Assembly (NCBI RefSeq): GCF_023091155.1
Contig: NZ_JAHWXK010000001.1
Location: 1,736,001 to 1,800,000 of the forward strand
Source: Microbacterium sufflavum
GTDB lineage: Bacteria; Actinomycetota; Actinomycetes; Actinomycetales; Microbacteriaceae
Reading direction: 5' to 3'
DNA length: 64,000 nt
This document shows positions 49,552 through 58,812 of this stretch, in pieces (within the stretch, counting starts at the first letter, position 1; the number at the start of each line of letters is the position of its first letter). The notes under the pieces are model-generated. The model worked only from the letters and a program-made list of their open reading frames with translations, was not told the DNA's origin and searched no databases. The position numbers and the translations under genes are program-made.

Positions 49552-50303
49552 TCGCACTCGACGGCGTGCGCCGTGACTACAGCAGCGAGGTCGCGATCGG
49601 ACCCGTCGACCTCCGCATCCCCGCGGGCGGCATCACCGCCCTCATCGGACCCAACGGCGCGGGCAAGTCCACGCTGCTGACGATGATCGGCCGGCTCAAC
49701 GGCATGGACGCCGGCGCCATCGAGATCGCCGGACTGGATGTGGCGTCCACGAAGTCGAAGGACCTGGCGAAGGTGGTGTCGATCCTGCGGCAGGAGAACC
49801 ACTTCGTCACGCGCCTCACCGTCCGCCAGCTCGTCGGGTTCGGGCGCTTCCCGCACTCCCAGGGGCGCCTGAACCGGCACGACGAGGAGGTCATCAGCCA
49901 GGCGATCGACTTCCTCGACCTCGGCGCGCTGGAGGGGCGCTACCTCGACGAGCTCTCCGGAGGGCAGCGACAGCGGGCATACGTGGCGATGGTGCTCGCG
50001 CAGGACACGGAGGTCGTGCTGCTCGATGAACCCCTCAACAACCTCGACATGCGGCACGCGGTGCAGATGATGAAGCACCTGCGGCGGGCGGCCGAGGAGC
50101 TGGGGCGCACGATCGTCATCGTGCTGCACGACATCAACTTCGCCGGTCACTACGCCGACCACATCTGCGCCATGAAGGACGGGCGGGTGGTGGAGTTCGG
50201 CCCGCCCGCGCAGATCATGACCGACGACGTGCTGACCCGCGTGTTCGACACCGAGGTGCGGGTGGTCGAGGGACCCTCCGGTCTCCTCGCGGTGTACTAC
50301 TAG
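49548..50303 (+). CDS. siderophore ABC transporter ATP-binding protein
   Basis: 251 residues from GTG 49548 in a GTGA overlap. Walker A is ALIGPNGAGKSTLLTMIGRL, Q-loop ILRQENHF, signature DELSGGQRQRAYVAMVLAQ, Walker B VVLLDEPLNNLD and switch His in VLHDINFAGHYAD. It completes the YclNOPQ-like importer and drives ferric-siderophore uptake. The stop codon overlaps the end of the convergent small gene by 4 bases. Confidence 0.94.
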   Translation: MIALDGVRRDYSSEVAIGPVDLRIPAGGITALIGPNGAGKSTLLTMIGRLNGMDAGAIEIAGLDVASTKSKDLAKVVSILRQENHFVTRLTVRQLVGFGRFPHSQGRLNRHDEEVISQAIDFLDLGALEGRYLDELSGGQRQRAYVAMVLAQDTEVVLLDEPLNNLDMRHAVQMMKHLRRAAEELGRTIVIVLHDINFAGHYADHICAMKDGRVVEFGPPAQIMTDDVLTRVFDTEVRVVEGPSGLLAVYY

Positions 50304-50497
50304 AGCTCGATGCCGTGGTCTTCGTCGTTCACGCCGGCGTTGTGGCCGCGGCGCGACTCGTAGCCCAGGAACCACCCGAGCCAGACGATCGCGGCGAGCA
50401 GCACCCCGAGCCACACGTTCTGGAAGATGAGACCGACGACCACGCCGACGATCAGCAGGCCGAGGGTGACGGTGATCCGGAGCGCGGCGCGGGACAT
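50300..50497 (-). CDS. small two-helix membrane protein
   Basis: 65 residues: a short basic start (MSRAALRIT), two membrane helices (about 10-26 and 28-45, LGLLIVGVVVGLIFQNVWLG and LLAAIVWLGWFLGYE), and an acidic tail ending NDEDHGIEL. It fits the LapA or unnamed small integral membrane group. Its stop overlaps the end of the ABC ATPase gene by 4 bases on the opposite strand. Function unknown. Confidence 0.65.
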   Translation of the reverse strand: MSRAALRITVTLGLLIVGVVVGLIFQNVWLGVLLAAIVWLGWFLGYESRRGHNAGVNDEDHGIEL

Positions 50498-50547
50498 GGC
50501 CTCAGCATACGTCCCGGCGCCCCGTGGGCGTGCGGCCGTATCGCGGC

Positions 50548-51507
50548 TCAGCGGCGACGGTGGTCCTCGGGGGCGAGCCGGGGTCCGCGTCGCGGTTCGA
50601 CCAGGCCGCTCGCGAAGATGAGCCGGATGACGCGCTGGCGGTGGCCGGACCACGGCTCCAGCAGCTCGATCATCCCCGCGTCGTCCGTGCGATGACCCGC
50701 GAGGGCGTGGCCGACCTCGTGCGCGAGATGGTAGTCGCCCACGCTGACCGCATCCGGGTCGCCCAGCGCGCGGATCCTCGTCTCGGCCGCGGTCCACACG
50801 CCCACGCCGGGCAGGCTCGTGAGCACGCGGTCGCGGTCCGCTCCTGTCTCCGCCGCCTGCACGGCCCGCGCGATGCGGTCGCCGCGTTCGGCGGCGCGCA
50901 CGATCGTCTTGGACTGCGGGGGTTCGACGCCCGCGCGGTGCCACGCCCACGACGGGATGCGCCGCCACTGCTCGGCGGTCGGCGCGACGGCCATCGGGCG
51001 CGGGGTGGGGCCGGGTGCGCGGTCGCCGTAGCGCGAGACCAGGTAGCGCCACGCGCCGAACGCCTGCATCGAGGTGACCTTCTGCTCCAGGATCGCGCAG
51101 GCGAGCGCGTCGAACACCTCGTCGGTGCGGGCGAGCCGGATGCCGGGGTTGCGCCGGGCGGCTTCGGCGACGAGGGGGTGGTGCGACGGGTCGAACCCGG
51201 TGGGGTCGTCGGTCGCGCCGCAGAGCGCGGGGACGAGGGACAGGGCGTGGTCGGCGCCCGGACCCCATGCGGTCGCCGTCACGGCGTTCCCCGCCATGCG
51301 CAGCGCGAGCGTGGACGGGCCCTGCGGAGTGCGCACCGCGCGCCAGATGACGTGACCGTCGAACACGGTGGTCGGGTCGGTGCCACCGCGGCGCAGCATC
51401 CCCACCGTGCGGCGGAGGTCGAGCGGATGCGGCGGACGGTAGGTGGTCTCCCGCCGCAGGTCCGCCGGCACGGCCGCAGGGGGCGCTGACGGGGCGGTGA
51501 GGGTCAT
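50548..51507 (-). CDS. DNA-3-methyladenine glycosylase II-like protein (AlkA/HhH-GPD family)
   Basis: 319 residues. The HhH-GPD fold is visible: ILEQKVTSMQAFGAWRYL, then the helix-hairpin-helix LPGVGVWTAAETRIRALGDPDAV, followed by SVGDYHLAHE, whose Asp is the catalytic residue of this superfamily. The N-terminal part is unlike classic AlkA. There are no Fe-S cysteines, so it is not an EndoIII-type enzyme. TAGGGT (51519-51514, minus strand) lies six bases before the ATG; the mRNA is probably leaderless. It removes damaged bases in base excision repair, with substrate not resolvable. Confidence 0.88.
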   Translation of the reverse strand: MTLTAPSAPPAAVPADLRRETTYRPPHPLDLRRTVGMLRRGGTDPTTVFDGHVIWRAVRTPQGPSTLALRMAGNAVTATAWGPGADHALSLVPALCGATDDPTGFDPSHHPLVAEAARRNPGIRLARTDEVFDALACAILEQKVTSMQAFGAWRYLVSRYGDRAPGPTPRPMAVAPTAEQWRRIPSWAWHRAGVEPPQSKTIVRAAERGDRIARAVQAAETGADRDRVLTSLPGVGVWTAAETRIRALGDPDAVSVGDYHLAHEVGHALAGHRTDDAGMIELLEPWSGHRQRVIRLIFASGLVEPRRGPRLAPEDHRRR

Positions 51508-51607
51508 GCGCCCACCCTACGCGGCGCTCCTGACATCGGCTCCCGGCGTGCGCCGCGGCCCGCGGGGGCCGTGCTCGGCACGATGGCCGAGCCGCGCGGG
51601 CGTGCTC

Positions 51608-52315
51608 TCAGAAGCGGTCGGGCGAGGGGGTGCCGTGGCCGTAGCGGATGACGACGTCGGCGTGGCGATCGAACCGGTAGCCGATGCCGCGGACCGTCCG
51701 GACGATGTCCTCGTAGCGGCCGAGCTTGGCCCGCAGCCGGCGCACGTGCACGTCGATCGTGCGCTCGCCGGGGGCCTCGTCGTCCTGCGCCTGCCACAGG
51801 GCGGAGACCAGCTCGCTGCGCTCGATCGTGCGGCCCTCGCGGAGCACGAGGTACTGCAGCAGCTCGAACTCCTTGTACGTGAAGGCGGCGGACTCGCCGT
51901 CGATCAGGACGCGCTTGCGGGAGATGTCGACGGTGACCCCGGTCTCCTCCGGCACCGTCTCCTCTTCGGCTGCGGCCTTGGTCCTGGCGATCGCGCCGGG
52001 CTCCTGCAGGGCGAGCCGGACGACGTCCAGGTCGCGGCCACCCGAGCCGTGCGGGGCGAGGGCGACGGTCGCGTGCGTCTCGGCGCCGGGTGCGAGCTCG
52101 GCGAGGGTGCGGCGGAGGGCGTCGACGAGGAGCGGGAGGCTGACGCCGGCTTCCGCTGCCTTGATCTCGTCGAGGCCGACGTAGAGGGCGAAGCCGCGCG
52201 GAGAGCGGACGGCGGGGAGGTCGGCACCGGCGGTGGCGGCGGAGTCGCTGCCGGGGTGGACGGTGCGGACGGGGGCGGTGGTGGCGGGACGCTCGAGAAG
52301 GGCGGAGTTCGACAT
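51608..52315 (-). CDS. winged-helix (OmpR/PhoB-type) regulator lacking a receiver domain
   Basis: 235 residues. The C-terminal domain (about 140-220) has VLIDGESAAFTYKEFELLQYLVLREGRT in parts and TIDVHVRRLRAKLGRYEDIVRTVRGIGYRF, the winged helix of OmpR-type regulators. The N-terminal 130 residues show no phospho-acceptor Asp pattern; FALYVGLDEIKAAEAGVSLPLLVDALRRTLAEL may be another sensing module. ATG 52315 follows GAGGACT. Relatives occur widely in actinobacteria as orphan regulators. Targets unknown; the 330-base gap upstream is unusually long for this window. Confidence 0.85.
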   Translation of the reverse strand: MSNSALLERPATTAPVRTVHPGSDSAATAGADLPAVRSPRGFALYVGLDEIKAAEAGVSLPLLVDALRRTLAELAPGAETHATVALAPHGSGGRDLDVVRLALQEPGAIARTKAAAEEETVPEETGVTVDISRKRVLIDGESAAFTYKEFELLQYLVLREGRTIERSELVSALWQAQDDEAPGERTIDVHVRRLRAKLGRYEDIVRTVRGIGYRFDRHADVVIRYGHGTPSPDRF

Positions 52316-52632
52316 GATGATGGAGTCCTCAAGACGTGAGCCCGAAGCGACGGGGGCTCGGATGCGTTGCATGAATGACCGGCGGAGCCGGGAAGCGAGC
52401 AAGGGTGGATGCTCGAGACGCTGCTCCCGCAGATGGCGAGGAGTCAGGTCAGGCGGGGTGGCTGTTCGTTCAGCGACACATTCGGCAACACATGCCAACG
52501 CGACCGGGCATCATCATCCCGGCAGTCCCGTTCGCCTCCTGGGCGGACAAAGGGCGTGCGTTGGTGGTCATGGGGGGATTATGTCCGATCGTGACGACGC
52601 ATGTCAAAACGCCCGGGCGTGGCGGAGGGGCG
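52316..52632. other. long intergenic region between the winged-helix gene and the GNAT gene
   Basis: About 320 bases without a convincing gene; short frames here lack ribosome sites and have unlikely composition. It holds a self-complementary 12-mer ACGCCCGGGCGT (52609-52620), directly upstream of the GNAT -10 box, and a CCCCCC run on the minus strand at 52573-52578. A regulatory leader for the winged-helix gene is possible, but I see no known RNA family. Confidence 0.45.
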
Positions 52633-52645
52633 TAACGTGGCACGG

Positions 52646-52954
52646 ATGACGATCTCGCACACCGTCGGCGGCTTCATCCTGACCGACGAGAAGGACGCAT
52701 CGCGGTATACCCTCACGCGCGACGGGAAGCTGGTCAGCGTGCTGGACTATCGCGACGACGGCCACACGATCGCCCTGACCCGCGCCTTCACGGTGCCGAC
52801 TTTCCGCGGCCATGGCTACGCGGGAATCGTGGTCGACGGGGCGGTCGCCGACATCGAGGAGCGGGGCGACCGCACGGTCGACGCGGTCTGCTGGTACGTG
52901 GCGGAGTGGTTCGCCGCGCACCCCGAGCGAGCCGGAGTCCTCCGCCGCCGCTGA
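52646..52954 (+). CDS. small GNAT-family N-acetyltransferase (YjdJ-like)
   Basis: 102 residues from ATG 52646. TAACGT (52633-52638) lies seven bases before it, so it is likely leaderless; GTG 52637 behind GGAGGGG is an alternative start. GFILTDEKDASRYTLTRDGKLVS, ALTRAFTVPTFRGHGYAGIVVDGAV and DAVCWYVAEWFAAHPE are the GNAT_YjdJ-type motifs; FRGHGYA is the acetyl-CoA pyrophosphate loop. The substrate is unknown. Another, much longer GNAT-like gene lies near the end of the window. Confidence 0.85.
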   Translation: MTISHTVGGFILTDEKDASRYTLTRDGKLVSVLDYRDDGHTIALTRAFTVPTFRGHGYAGIVVDGAVADIEERGDRTVDAVCWYVAEWFAAHPERAGVLRRR

Positions 52955-53064
52955 GGCGCGAGTATGACGCCGTGTTACGTGCACGGTCGTGCTTCCTCCG
53001 GCCGGCTCGGCTGCCCGCGGCGGGCCTCAGACCGAATGTCGGAGGTCGTTCGTACGGTGTGAGT

Positions 53065-54234
53065 ATGCGGATCCTGCACACCTCGGACTGGCACATCGGC
53101 CGGACCTTCCACGGCAACTCCACGCTGGAGGCGCTCGCCGAGGTGCTCGCCGCCCTGACCGTCCAGGTCGAGCAGGAGGGGGTCGACGTCGTGGTCGTCG
53201 CGGGCGACGTCTTCGATTCGGCGACGCCGTCCGCCGCGGCGTACACGCTCCTCGGCGACGCGCTGGTGGCGCTGCACGCCACGGGCGCGCGGGTCATCGT
53301 GACCAGCGGCAACCACGACTCGGCGGCGCGACTCGGCTTCCAGTCGCGGCTGCTGCGCGACGGCATCCATGTGCTGACCGATCCGCTCGCGATCGGGCGG
53401 CCCGTCACGATCGCCGACGACCACGGCCCCGTGCACTTCTTCGGCATCCCGTACCTCGAGCCCGCCATCGTGCGGCAGCACTGGCCGGAGGGTGACGCCG
53501 ACGGGCGGCAGCTGCGCACGCAGGCACAGACCATGGCCCATGCGATGCATCTCGTCCGCGCGGGGATGCAGGAGCACGACGGGCGCTCCGTCGCGATCGC
53601 CCACTGCTTCGCCGCGGGTGTCGAGCCCACCGAGGGCCTGGAGCGCGAGGTGCGCCAGGGCGGCCTCGACGTCGTGCCGCTGAGCGTGTTCGACGGCCCC
53701 GACTACGTGGCGCTCGGCCACATCCACGGGCGGCAGCAGGTGAGCGAGCGCGTGCGGTACGCCGGAGCGCCCCTGCACTACAGCTTCGGCGAGCAGCACA
53801 AGCCCCGAGGGTCCTGGCTCGTGGACCTCGACGCCGACGGGCTCGCCCGCGTCGAGTGGCGGGAGCTGCCGGTGCCGCGGCGTCTCGTCACGCTCACCGG
53901 CAGCTTCGCGGAGATCCTGTCCACGGAGAACATCACGGCCCATGCCGACGACTGGGTGTGCGCGGTGTACACCGATGCCGTGCCGCAGTCCGAGCCCATG
54001 CGACGACTGCGCGAGGCGTACCCGCACTGCGCCATGGTGCAGCACCAGCCGATCGCCACGCGTGAGACGGAGGAGCACTCGTACGCACAGCGCCTGCGCT
54101 CCGCGGTCACCGACGCCGACCGGATCGGGGCCTTCCTCGAGCACGTGCGCGCCGGGCACGGCGCGACAGAGGTCGAGCGCGAGCTGATCCGCGAGGTCCT
54201 CGACGACCGCGTCCGAGCGGAGGCTCTCGTCTAG
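53065..54234 (+). CDS. sbcD: exonuclease SbcCD, subunit D
   Basis: 389 residues, the Mre11-type Mn-dependent nuclease. Phosphoesterase motifs in order are LHTSDWHIGRTFHG, VVVAGDVFDSATPS, VIVTSGNHDSAARLG and ALGHIHGRQQV, supplying the metal-binding Asp, His and Asn residues. The C-terminal capping domain follows. TACGGT (53053-53058) lies six bases before the ATG, suggesting a leaderless transcript and favouring this start over longer frames. The ATPase subunit SbcC follows with no gap. Together they cut hairpins and blocked DNA ends. Confidence 0.96.
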   Translation: MRILHTSDWHIGRTFHGNSTLEALAEVLAALTVQVEQEGVDVVVVAGDVFDSATPSAAAYTLLGDALVALHATGARVIVTSGNHDSAARLGFQSRLLRDGIHVLTDPLAIGRPVTIADDHGPVHFFGIPYLEPAIVRQHWPEGDADGRQLRTQAQTMAHAMHLVRAGMQEHDGRSVAIAHCFAAGVEPTEGLEREVRQGGLDVVPLSVFDGPDYVALGHIHGRQQVSERVRYAGAPLHYSFGEQHKPRGSWLVDLDADGLARVEWRELPVPRRLVTLTGSFAEILSTENITAHADDWVCAVYTDAVPQSEPMRRLREAYPHCAMVQHQPIATRETEEHSYAQRLRSAVTDADRIGAFLEHVRAGHGATEVERELIREVLDDRVRAEALV

Positions 54235-57231
54235 ATGCGTCTGCACCGCCTGGAGGTCGAGGGATTCGGACCCTTCCGCGCACGCCAGATCGTCGACTTC
54301 GACGCGTTCGCCGACGACGGCATCTTCCTGATCGCCGGTCGCACGGGCGCCGGGAAGTCGAGCATCCTCGACGCCGTGTGCTTCGGCTTGTACGGCGGGG
54401 TGCCCCGGTACGAGGGTGGCGAGAAGCGGTTGCGCAGCGACCACTGCGAGCCGGACGACCCGTCGGAAGTGGTGGTCGAGTTCAGCACGCCGTCCGGCCG
54501 CTACCGTGTGACCCGGTCGCCGGAGTACCTCCGCCCCGCGCGCCGCGGTGGGGGCATGACGAAGCAGGCCGCAGCCGTCTCGCTCGAGGAGTCGACCGCA
54601 TCGGGGTGGGTCGGCCGAGCGGCGCGCGCCGTCGATGTGGCACAGGAGCTCGATGAGATCCTCCAGCTGAGCCGGGAGCAGTTCCTGCAGGTGATCCTGC
54701 TCGCGCAGAACCGGTTCTCGGAGTTCCTGCTGGCCGGAAGCCGGGACCGGCAGTCGCTGCTGCGGCGGCTGTTCGGCACCGAGCGCTTCGAAGACGTGCA
54801 GGCGCGCTTCGACGAGCGGCGGCGACAGGCCGAGCAGGCGCTGGGTTCGCGGCTGGCGACGGTCGTCGCGCGACTCGAGGAGGCCGAGCGCCTGGTGACG
54901 GACGCGGGCCTGGGCGGGGAGAACGGCGGCGGTGAGGACATCGGCGGCGAAACGACGGAGACCGCGACGACGCCCACTGTGCAGGATCGGCTCGACGCGC
55001 TCGGGCGCGCACTCGCTCGCGCCGAGTACCGCTCCGAGCGTCGGGCCTCGGAGCGTGCCGACGCCGAGCGGCGGTCGGCGGAGGCGGACGCGGCGCTGGC
55101 GGCGCGGCGGGAGGATCGCCGTGCCCAGGTCGAGCGCGACAGGGCACGCGCGGCCCTCGCCCGCCTCGACGCCGAGGAGCCCCGGATCGCGGAGGCCAGG
55201 GTCGAGCTCGGGAACGCACGTGCCGCTGAGGCGCTGCGACCGACCATCGCGGCCGCGGCTCGCGCGCGCGAGGCCCTGGCGGAGGCTGTTGCAGGCGAAT
55301 CGCGCGCCGCGGAGGAGTGGACGGCGTACGGCATCGAGGTGGACGACCTGGAGGCGTGGGTCACCGAGCGCCTGCGCGAGATCGGCGGGTGGGAACGCGC
55401 GGTCGTGCTGGAGCGGCACGCGACCGAGCGCGACGCCGAGCAGCGGGCCGCGGAGGCCGATGCGGCCTCGGCGCAGGCGCGGGTCGAGACGGCCGAGACC
55501 GAGCGCGACGCCCTTCCGGTCCAGCTCGCCGAGGTGGAGGCGGAGCGTGCCGCCGCCAGAGACCTCGCCGCGGGGCGACCGGGGCGGGAGGCCGCACTGC
55601 TCGCCGCGAAGGACCGGTGGGATGCCGCCAGGACGGCCGAGCGTCTCGCCGCGGCGTGCGACGCAGCGGACGCCGAGCTCGCACGGGTGACCTCGGAGCA
55701 CGCGACGGCGCAGTCCCGGCTCGCGCAGCTGCGCCAGCGCCGCATGGACGGGATGGCGGGGGAGCTCGCCACGGCCCTGGTGGAGGGTGAGGCCTGCGCC
55801 GTCTGCGGCTCGACGGAGCATCCCGCGCCGGCCACCCACACCGACCCCGTCTCGGTCGACGACATCGCCGTGGCCGAGTCCGCCCGCGACGCGGCGGCGG
55901 CGGGGGAGCGCGCCGCCGGCGACACGTGCGCCGGGCTCCGTGCCGAGCTCGCGGCCGCGACGGCCAAGGCCGACGGACGAGATCCTGAGCGCGCCGAGCG
56001 CGAGTACCGGACCGCCGAGGACGAGCACACCGCCGCGGTCGAGGCGGCGCAGCGAGCGGCAGAGCTCGAGGCCGTGCGCGCCGACCTTCTGGCTCGGAAG
56101 GAGCGTCAGGACTCCGAGGTTGCGACGGCCGCAGCGGCGCTGGCCCAGGCGCGCGAGCAGCTGGCGCTGCTGGTGCAACGGAACGGCGACGCGGACGAGC
56201 AGATCGCTCAGGCCCGTGGCGACGCGGCATCGGTCGCCGAGCGGATCGCCGAGACCACCGCCCGCACCGAGGTCGCCCGGCGGCTGGCGGACGCGCGCGC
56301 GGAGCGCTCTCGTCGAGAGAGGGCGGTCGTCGAGGCCGACCGGGAGCGCGATGCCGCGCTGCTCGCGTCGGTGTTCGCCGAGGTCACGGATGCGGAGGAG
56401 GCTCTGCGCTCGTCGGCGGAGCAGGAGGCGCTCGACGCCCGCATCACCCAGCACACGGTGCAGCGGGAGAAAGAACGGGAGATCCTGTTCGACCTCGAGC
56501 TGAAGACGCTGCCCGAGGAGCCGATCGACACCGCGGCCGCGGAACGCGTGTCGAGCGAGGCCCGGGCGCTCTGGTCGGCCGCCGTCGACGCCGCGACCGT
56601 CGCCGCTGGAGACGCCGCCCGGTTGTCCGGACTCCTCGCCGCGGCCGCGGACGAGCACGCGCGCACGGCCGAGGACGCGGCGGAGTTCGAGGTGCTGAAG
56701 AACCTCGCCGACACGATCGCCGGGCGCGGCGCGAACACCCGCAAGATGACGCTCGAGACCTTCGTGCTCGCCGCGGAGCTGGAGGAGATCGTCGAGGCGG
56801 CCAACCGTCGCCTGCACGACATGTCGGAGGGGCGTTACCAGCTGCGCCACTCCGACGCACTGGCGGCGCGAGGGGCCGCGTCGGGCCTCGGGATCGTGGT
56901 GGCCGACGCCTTCACCGGCCAGACCCGACCTCCGCAGTCGCTGTCCGGCGGCGAGACGTTCCTCACGTCGCTCGCCCTCGCGCTCGGACTCGCCGAGGTC
57001 GTCACAGCGCGCGCCGGAGGGATCCGCCTCGACACGCTGTTCATCGACGAGGGCTTCGGCTCGCTCGACGGCGACACGCTCGACATCGCCATGCGCACAC
57101 TCGACGAACTGCGCCAGGGCGGTCGCACGGTGGGGGTGATCAGTCACGTGGAGGCCATGCAGGAGCAGATCCCCGCACAGCTCACCGTGCGGGCGCTGGC
57201 GAACGGTCCGAGCGTGATCGAGGCGCGCTGA
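54235..57231 (+). CDS. sbcC: exonuclease SbcCD, subunit C
   Basis: 998 residues, an SMC-like ATPase. The N-terminal head has LHRLEVEGFGPFRARQIVDF and Walker A FLIAGRTGAGKSSILDAV. Long Ala/Glu/Arg-rich coiled coils run to about residue 510; the zinc hook is Cys521-Ala-Val-Cys524 in EACAVCGSTEH. A returning coiled coil is followed by the signature QSLSGGETFLTSLALALGLAE and Walker B LDTLFIDEGFGSLD. The ATG follows the sbcD stop TAG directly, with no intervening base. The coiled-coil part is composition-biased, which gives long antisense frames. Confidence 0.96.
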   Translation: MRLHRLEVEGFGPFRARQIVDFDAFADDGIFLIAGRTGAGKSSILDAVCFGLYGGVPRYEGGEKRLRSDHCEPDDPSEVVVEFSTPSGRYRVTRSPEYLRPARRGGGMTKQAAAVSLEESTASGWVGRAARAVDVAQELDEILQLSREQFLQVILLAQNRFSEFLLAGSRDRQSLLRRLFGTERFEDVQARFDERRRQAEQALGSRLATVVARLEEAERLVTDAGLGGENGGGEDIGGETTETATTPTVQDRLDALGRALARAEYRSERRASERADAERRSAEADAALAARREDRRAQVERDRARAALARLDAEEPRIAEARVELGNARAAEALRPTIAAAARAREALAEAVAGESRAAEEWTAYGIEVDDLEAWVTERLREIGGWERAVVLERHATERDAEQRAAEADAASAQARVETAETERDALPVQLAEVEAERAAARDLAAGRPGREAALLAAKDRWDAARTAERLAAACDAADAELARVTSEHATAQSRLAQLRQRRMDGMAGELATALVEGEACAVCGSTEHPAPATHTDPVSVDDIAVAESARDAAAAGERAAGDTCAGLRAELAAATAKADGRDPERAEREYRTAEDEHTAAVEAAQRAAELEAVRADLLARKERQDSEVATAAAALAQAREQLALLVQRNGDADEQIAQARGDAASVAERIAETTARTEVARRLADARAERSRRERAVVEADRERDAALLASVFAEVTDAEEALRSSAEQEALDARITQHTVQREKEREILFDLELKTLPEEPIDTAAAERVSSEARALWSAAVDAATVAAGDAARLSGLLAAAADEHARTAEDAAEFEVLKNLADTIAGRGANTRKMTLETFVLAAELEEIVEAANRRLHDMSEGRYQLRHSDALAARGAASGLGIVVADAFTGQTRPPQSLSGGETFLTSLALALGLAEVVTARAGGIRLDTLFIDEGFGSLDGDTLDIAMRTLDELRQGGRTVGVISHVEAMQEQIPAQLTVRALANGPSVIEAR

Positions 57232-57237
57232 CGCGGG

Positions 57238-57795
57238 TCAGACCCCGTACTCGGCGCGGATGACGTCGCGCAGCTGGACGCTGCACCGCGCGACCGCGGC
57301 GCGCCAGTCGGTGAGGGCGCCGTCCTCGGCCTGATCGGAGACGGCACGGAACGCGCGGATCGGCACCCCGAACTGCCCGGCCACCCAGATGTACGCGTAG
57401 GTCTCCATGTCGACGAGGGCGGCACCGGTGGGCCGGATGACCGCGGTCACCTCGGCGTCCTCCACGAAGTGGTCTCCGGTCGCGATCAGCACGCCGTCAC
57501 GGCCGGTGCTCACGCGTGCGGGTAGCGAAACGTGCTGGCCGGAGACGCCGTCGAGGTCGGTCACGTCGTGCTGGAATGCGGAGCCGATCTCGTGGACGGT
57601 GGCCTCGAGCCCCGGCTCGATGGCCCCCGCTGTTCCGACGACGACGACCTCGTCGTAGCGCCGGGCGTCGAGGGCGCGGGTGAGCGCGTAGGTGGCCTGC
57701 AGCTTGCCGGGGCCGGTGACCAGCCGGTCGAAGCCGTCGAGCTCGTCGGGGAAGGCGGACAGTTCGGACGCGAGCGCGGCGACGAGGAGTTTCAC
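57238..57795 (-). CDS. MTA/SAH nucleosidase-like phosphorylase-family protein
   Basis: 185 residues, shorter than the usual 230 of MtnN. It starts [18 protein letters not shown], keeps [11 protein letters not shown], the active-site segment [23 protein letters not shown] with substrate-binding Met-Glu, and [11 protein letters not shown], whose Asp is the proposed general acid. These are PNP_UDP_1 superfamily landmarks of nucleosidases acting on methylthioadenosine, S-adenosylhomocysteine or related nucleosides. It begins with GTG and is convergent with sbcC. Assignment to a single substrate would be guesswork. Confidence 0.8.
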   Translation of the reverse strand: MKLLVAALASELSAFPDELDGFDRLVTGPGKLQATYALTRALDARRYDEVVVVGTAGAIEPGLEATVHEIGSAFQHDVTDLDGVSGQHVSLPARVSTGRDGVLIATGDHFVEDAEVTAVIRPTGAALVDMETYAYIWVAGQFGVPIRAFRAVSDQAEDGALTDWRAAVARCSVQLRDVIRAEYGV

Positions 57796-57904
57796 TGCCT
57801 CATTCTCTCAGGTCTCGGCTGGATGCCGCGTGCGAGCGCCGCGCCGCCGCCCCGCCGCTGCGCGGAGGGAGGATACTGGGGCCAGGCGAAGAGCGGAGGA
57901 TCAC

Positions 57905-58723
57905 GTGTCGTTGCAGAAGCAGATCGCGGAAGACCTGGGTGTCCGGCCCGACATCGACCCCGAGTCGGAGGTGGAGCGGAGGGTCGGCTTCCTCGCGGAC
58001 TACCTGCGCACGACGGGTGCCAGGGGGTACGTGCTCGGCATCTCCGGCGGTCAGGACTCGACCCTCGCCGGCCGGCTCGCGCAGCTCGCGGTCGAGCGCG
58101 TGCGGGCCGAAGGGGGCGAGGCCACGTTCCTGGCGGTACGGCTGCCCTATCGCGTGCAGCACGACGCGGACGATGCGCAGGCCGCGCTCGACTACATCGC
58201 CCCGGACTCCTCGGTCGAGGTGAACATCCAGAACGGCGTCGACGGCGTGGAGCGCGACATCGAGGCGGCGGTCTCCGGCGACATCACCGACTTCAACCGC
58301 GGCAACATCAAGGCGCGACTGCGCATGGTGACGCAGTACGCCCTCGCGGGACACGACGGCCTGATCGTGATCGGCACCGACCACGCGGCCGAGGCCGTGA
58401 CGGGGTTCTACACGAAGTTCGGCGACGGCGCCGCGGACGTGCTGCCGCTGTCGGGCCTCACGAAGCGACAGGGCCGGTCGCTGCTGCAGTTCCTCGACGC
58501 GCCCGACCGGCTGGCGCTCAAGGTGCCGACGGCCGACCTCCTCGATGGCCAGCCCGGACGAGCCGACGAGGACGAGCTGGGGCTGACGTACGAGCAGATC
58601 GACGCGTTCCTGGAGGGGGAGGACGTCGACCCTGACGTCGCCGGTCGCATCGAGTCGCGCTACCTCGCGACCCAGCACAAGCGCCACCTCCCCGTCACTC
58701 CCGACGACACCTGGTGGCGCTGA
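57905..58723 (+). CDS. nadE: ammonia-dependent NAD synthetase
   Basis: 272 residues, the single-domain type without a glutaminase part. The PP-loop ATP pyrophosphatase motif is [20 protein letters not shown], with [20 protein letters not shown] and [15 protein letters not shown] further on. It amidates deamido-NAD with ammonia to form NAD. GTG 57905 follows GGAGG at five bases. It appears monocistronic, with a hairpin spanning its stop codon. Confidence 0.95.
   Translation: MSLQKQIAEDLGVRPDIDPESEVERRVGFLADYLRTTGARGYVLGISGGQDSTLAGRLAQLAVERVRAEGGEATFLAVRLPYRVQHDADDAQAALDYIAPDSSVEVNIQNGVDGVERDIEAAVSGDITDFNRGNIKARLRMVTQYALAGHDGLIVIGTDHAAEAVTGFYTKFGDGAADVLPLSGLTKRQGRSLLQFLDAPDRLALKVPTADLLDGQPGRADEDELGLTYEQIDAFLEGEDVDPDVAGRIESRYLATQHKRHLPVTPDDTWWR
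58680..58721 (+). terminator. hairpin across the nadE stop codon
   Basis: AGCGCCACC (58680-58688) and GGTGGCGCT (58713-58721) are perfect 9-bp arms 24 bases apart, within the last codons of nadE. No T run follows. It is possibly a weak terminator or chance within codons. Confidence 0.3.
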
Positions 58724-58812
58724 GGCGTCGAGGGAAGGGCGCGGTCGCGCTCGCTTTCGCCCGTGTCGGATGCCGCGGATAGTGTCGAAGCATCCGAGAG
58801 AACGGGAGAATC

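Noticed and set aside
52316..52632. 6C-type or other known small RNA in the long gap
   Set aside because: Only one C run is present and no matching two-stem structure could be drawn.
52975..57147. Antisense open frame of about 1390 codons opposite sbcD-sbcC
   Set aside because: GC-rich third positions leave long stop-free antisense frames. The sense frames encode intact SbcD and SbcC with all motifs, and the antisense protein has no recognisable motif or ribosome site.
58680..58721. Riboswitch or strong terminator at the nadE end
   Set aside because: The arms lie within codons, the loop is large and no T tract follows; kept only as a low-confidence hairpin.
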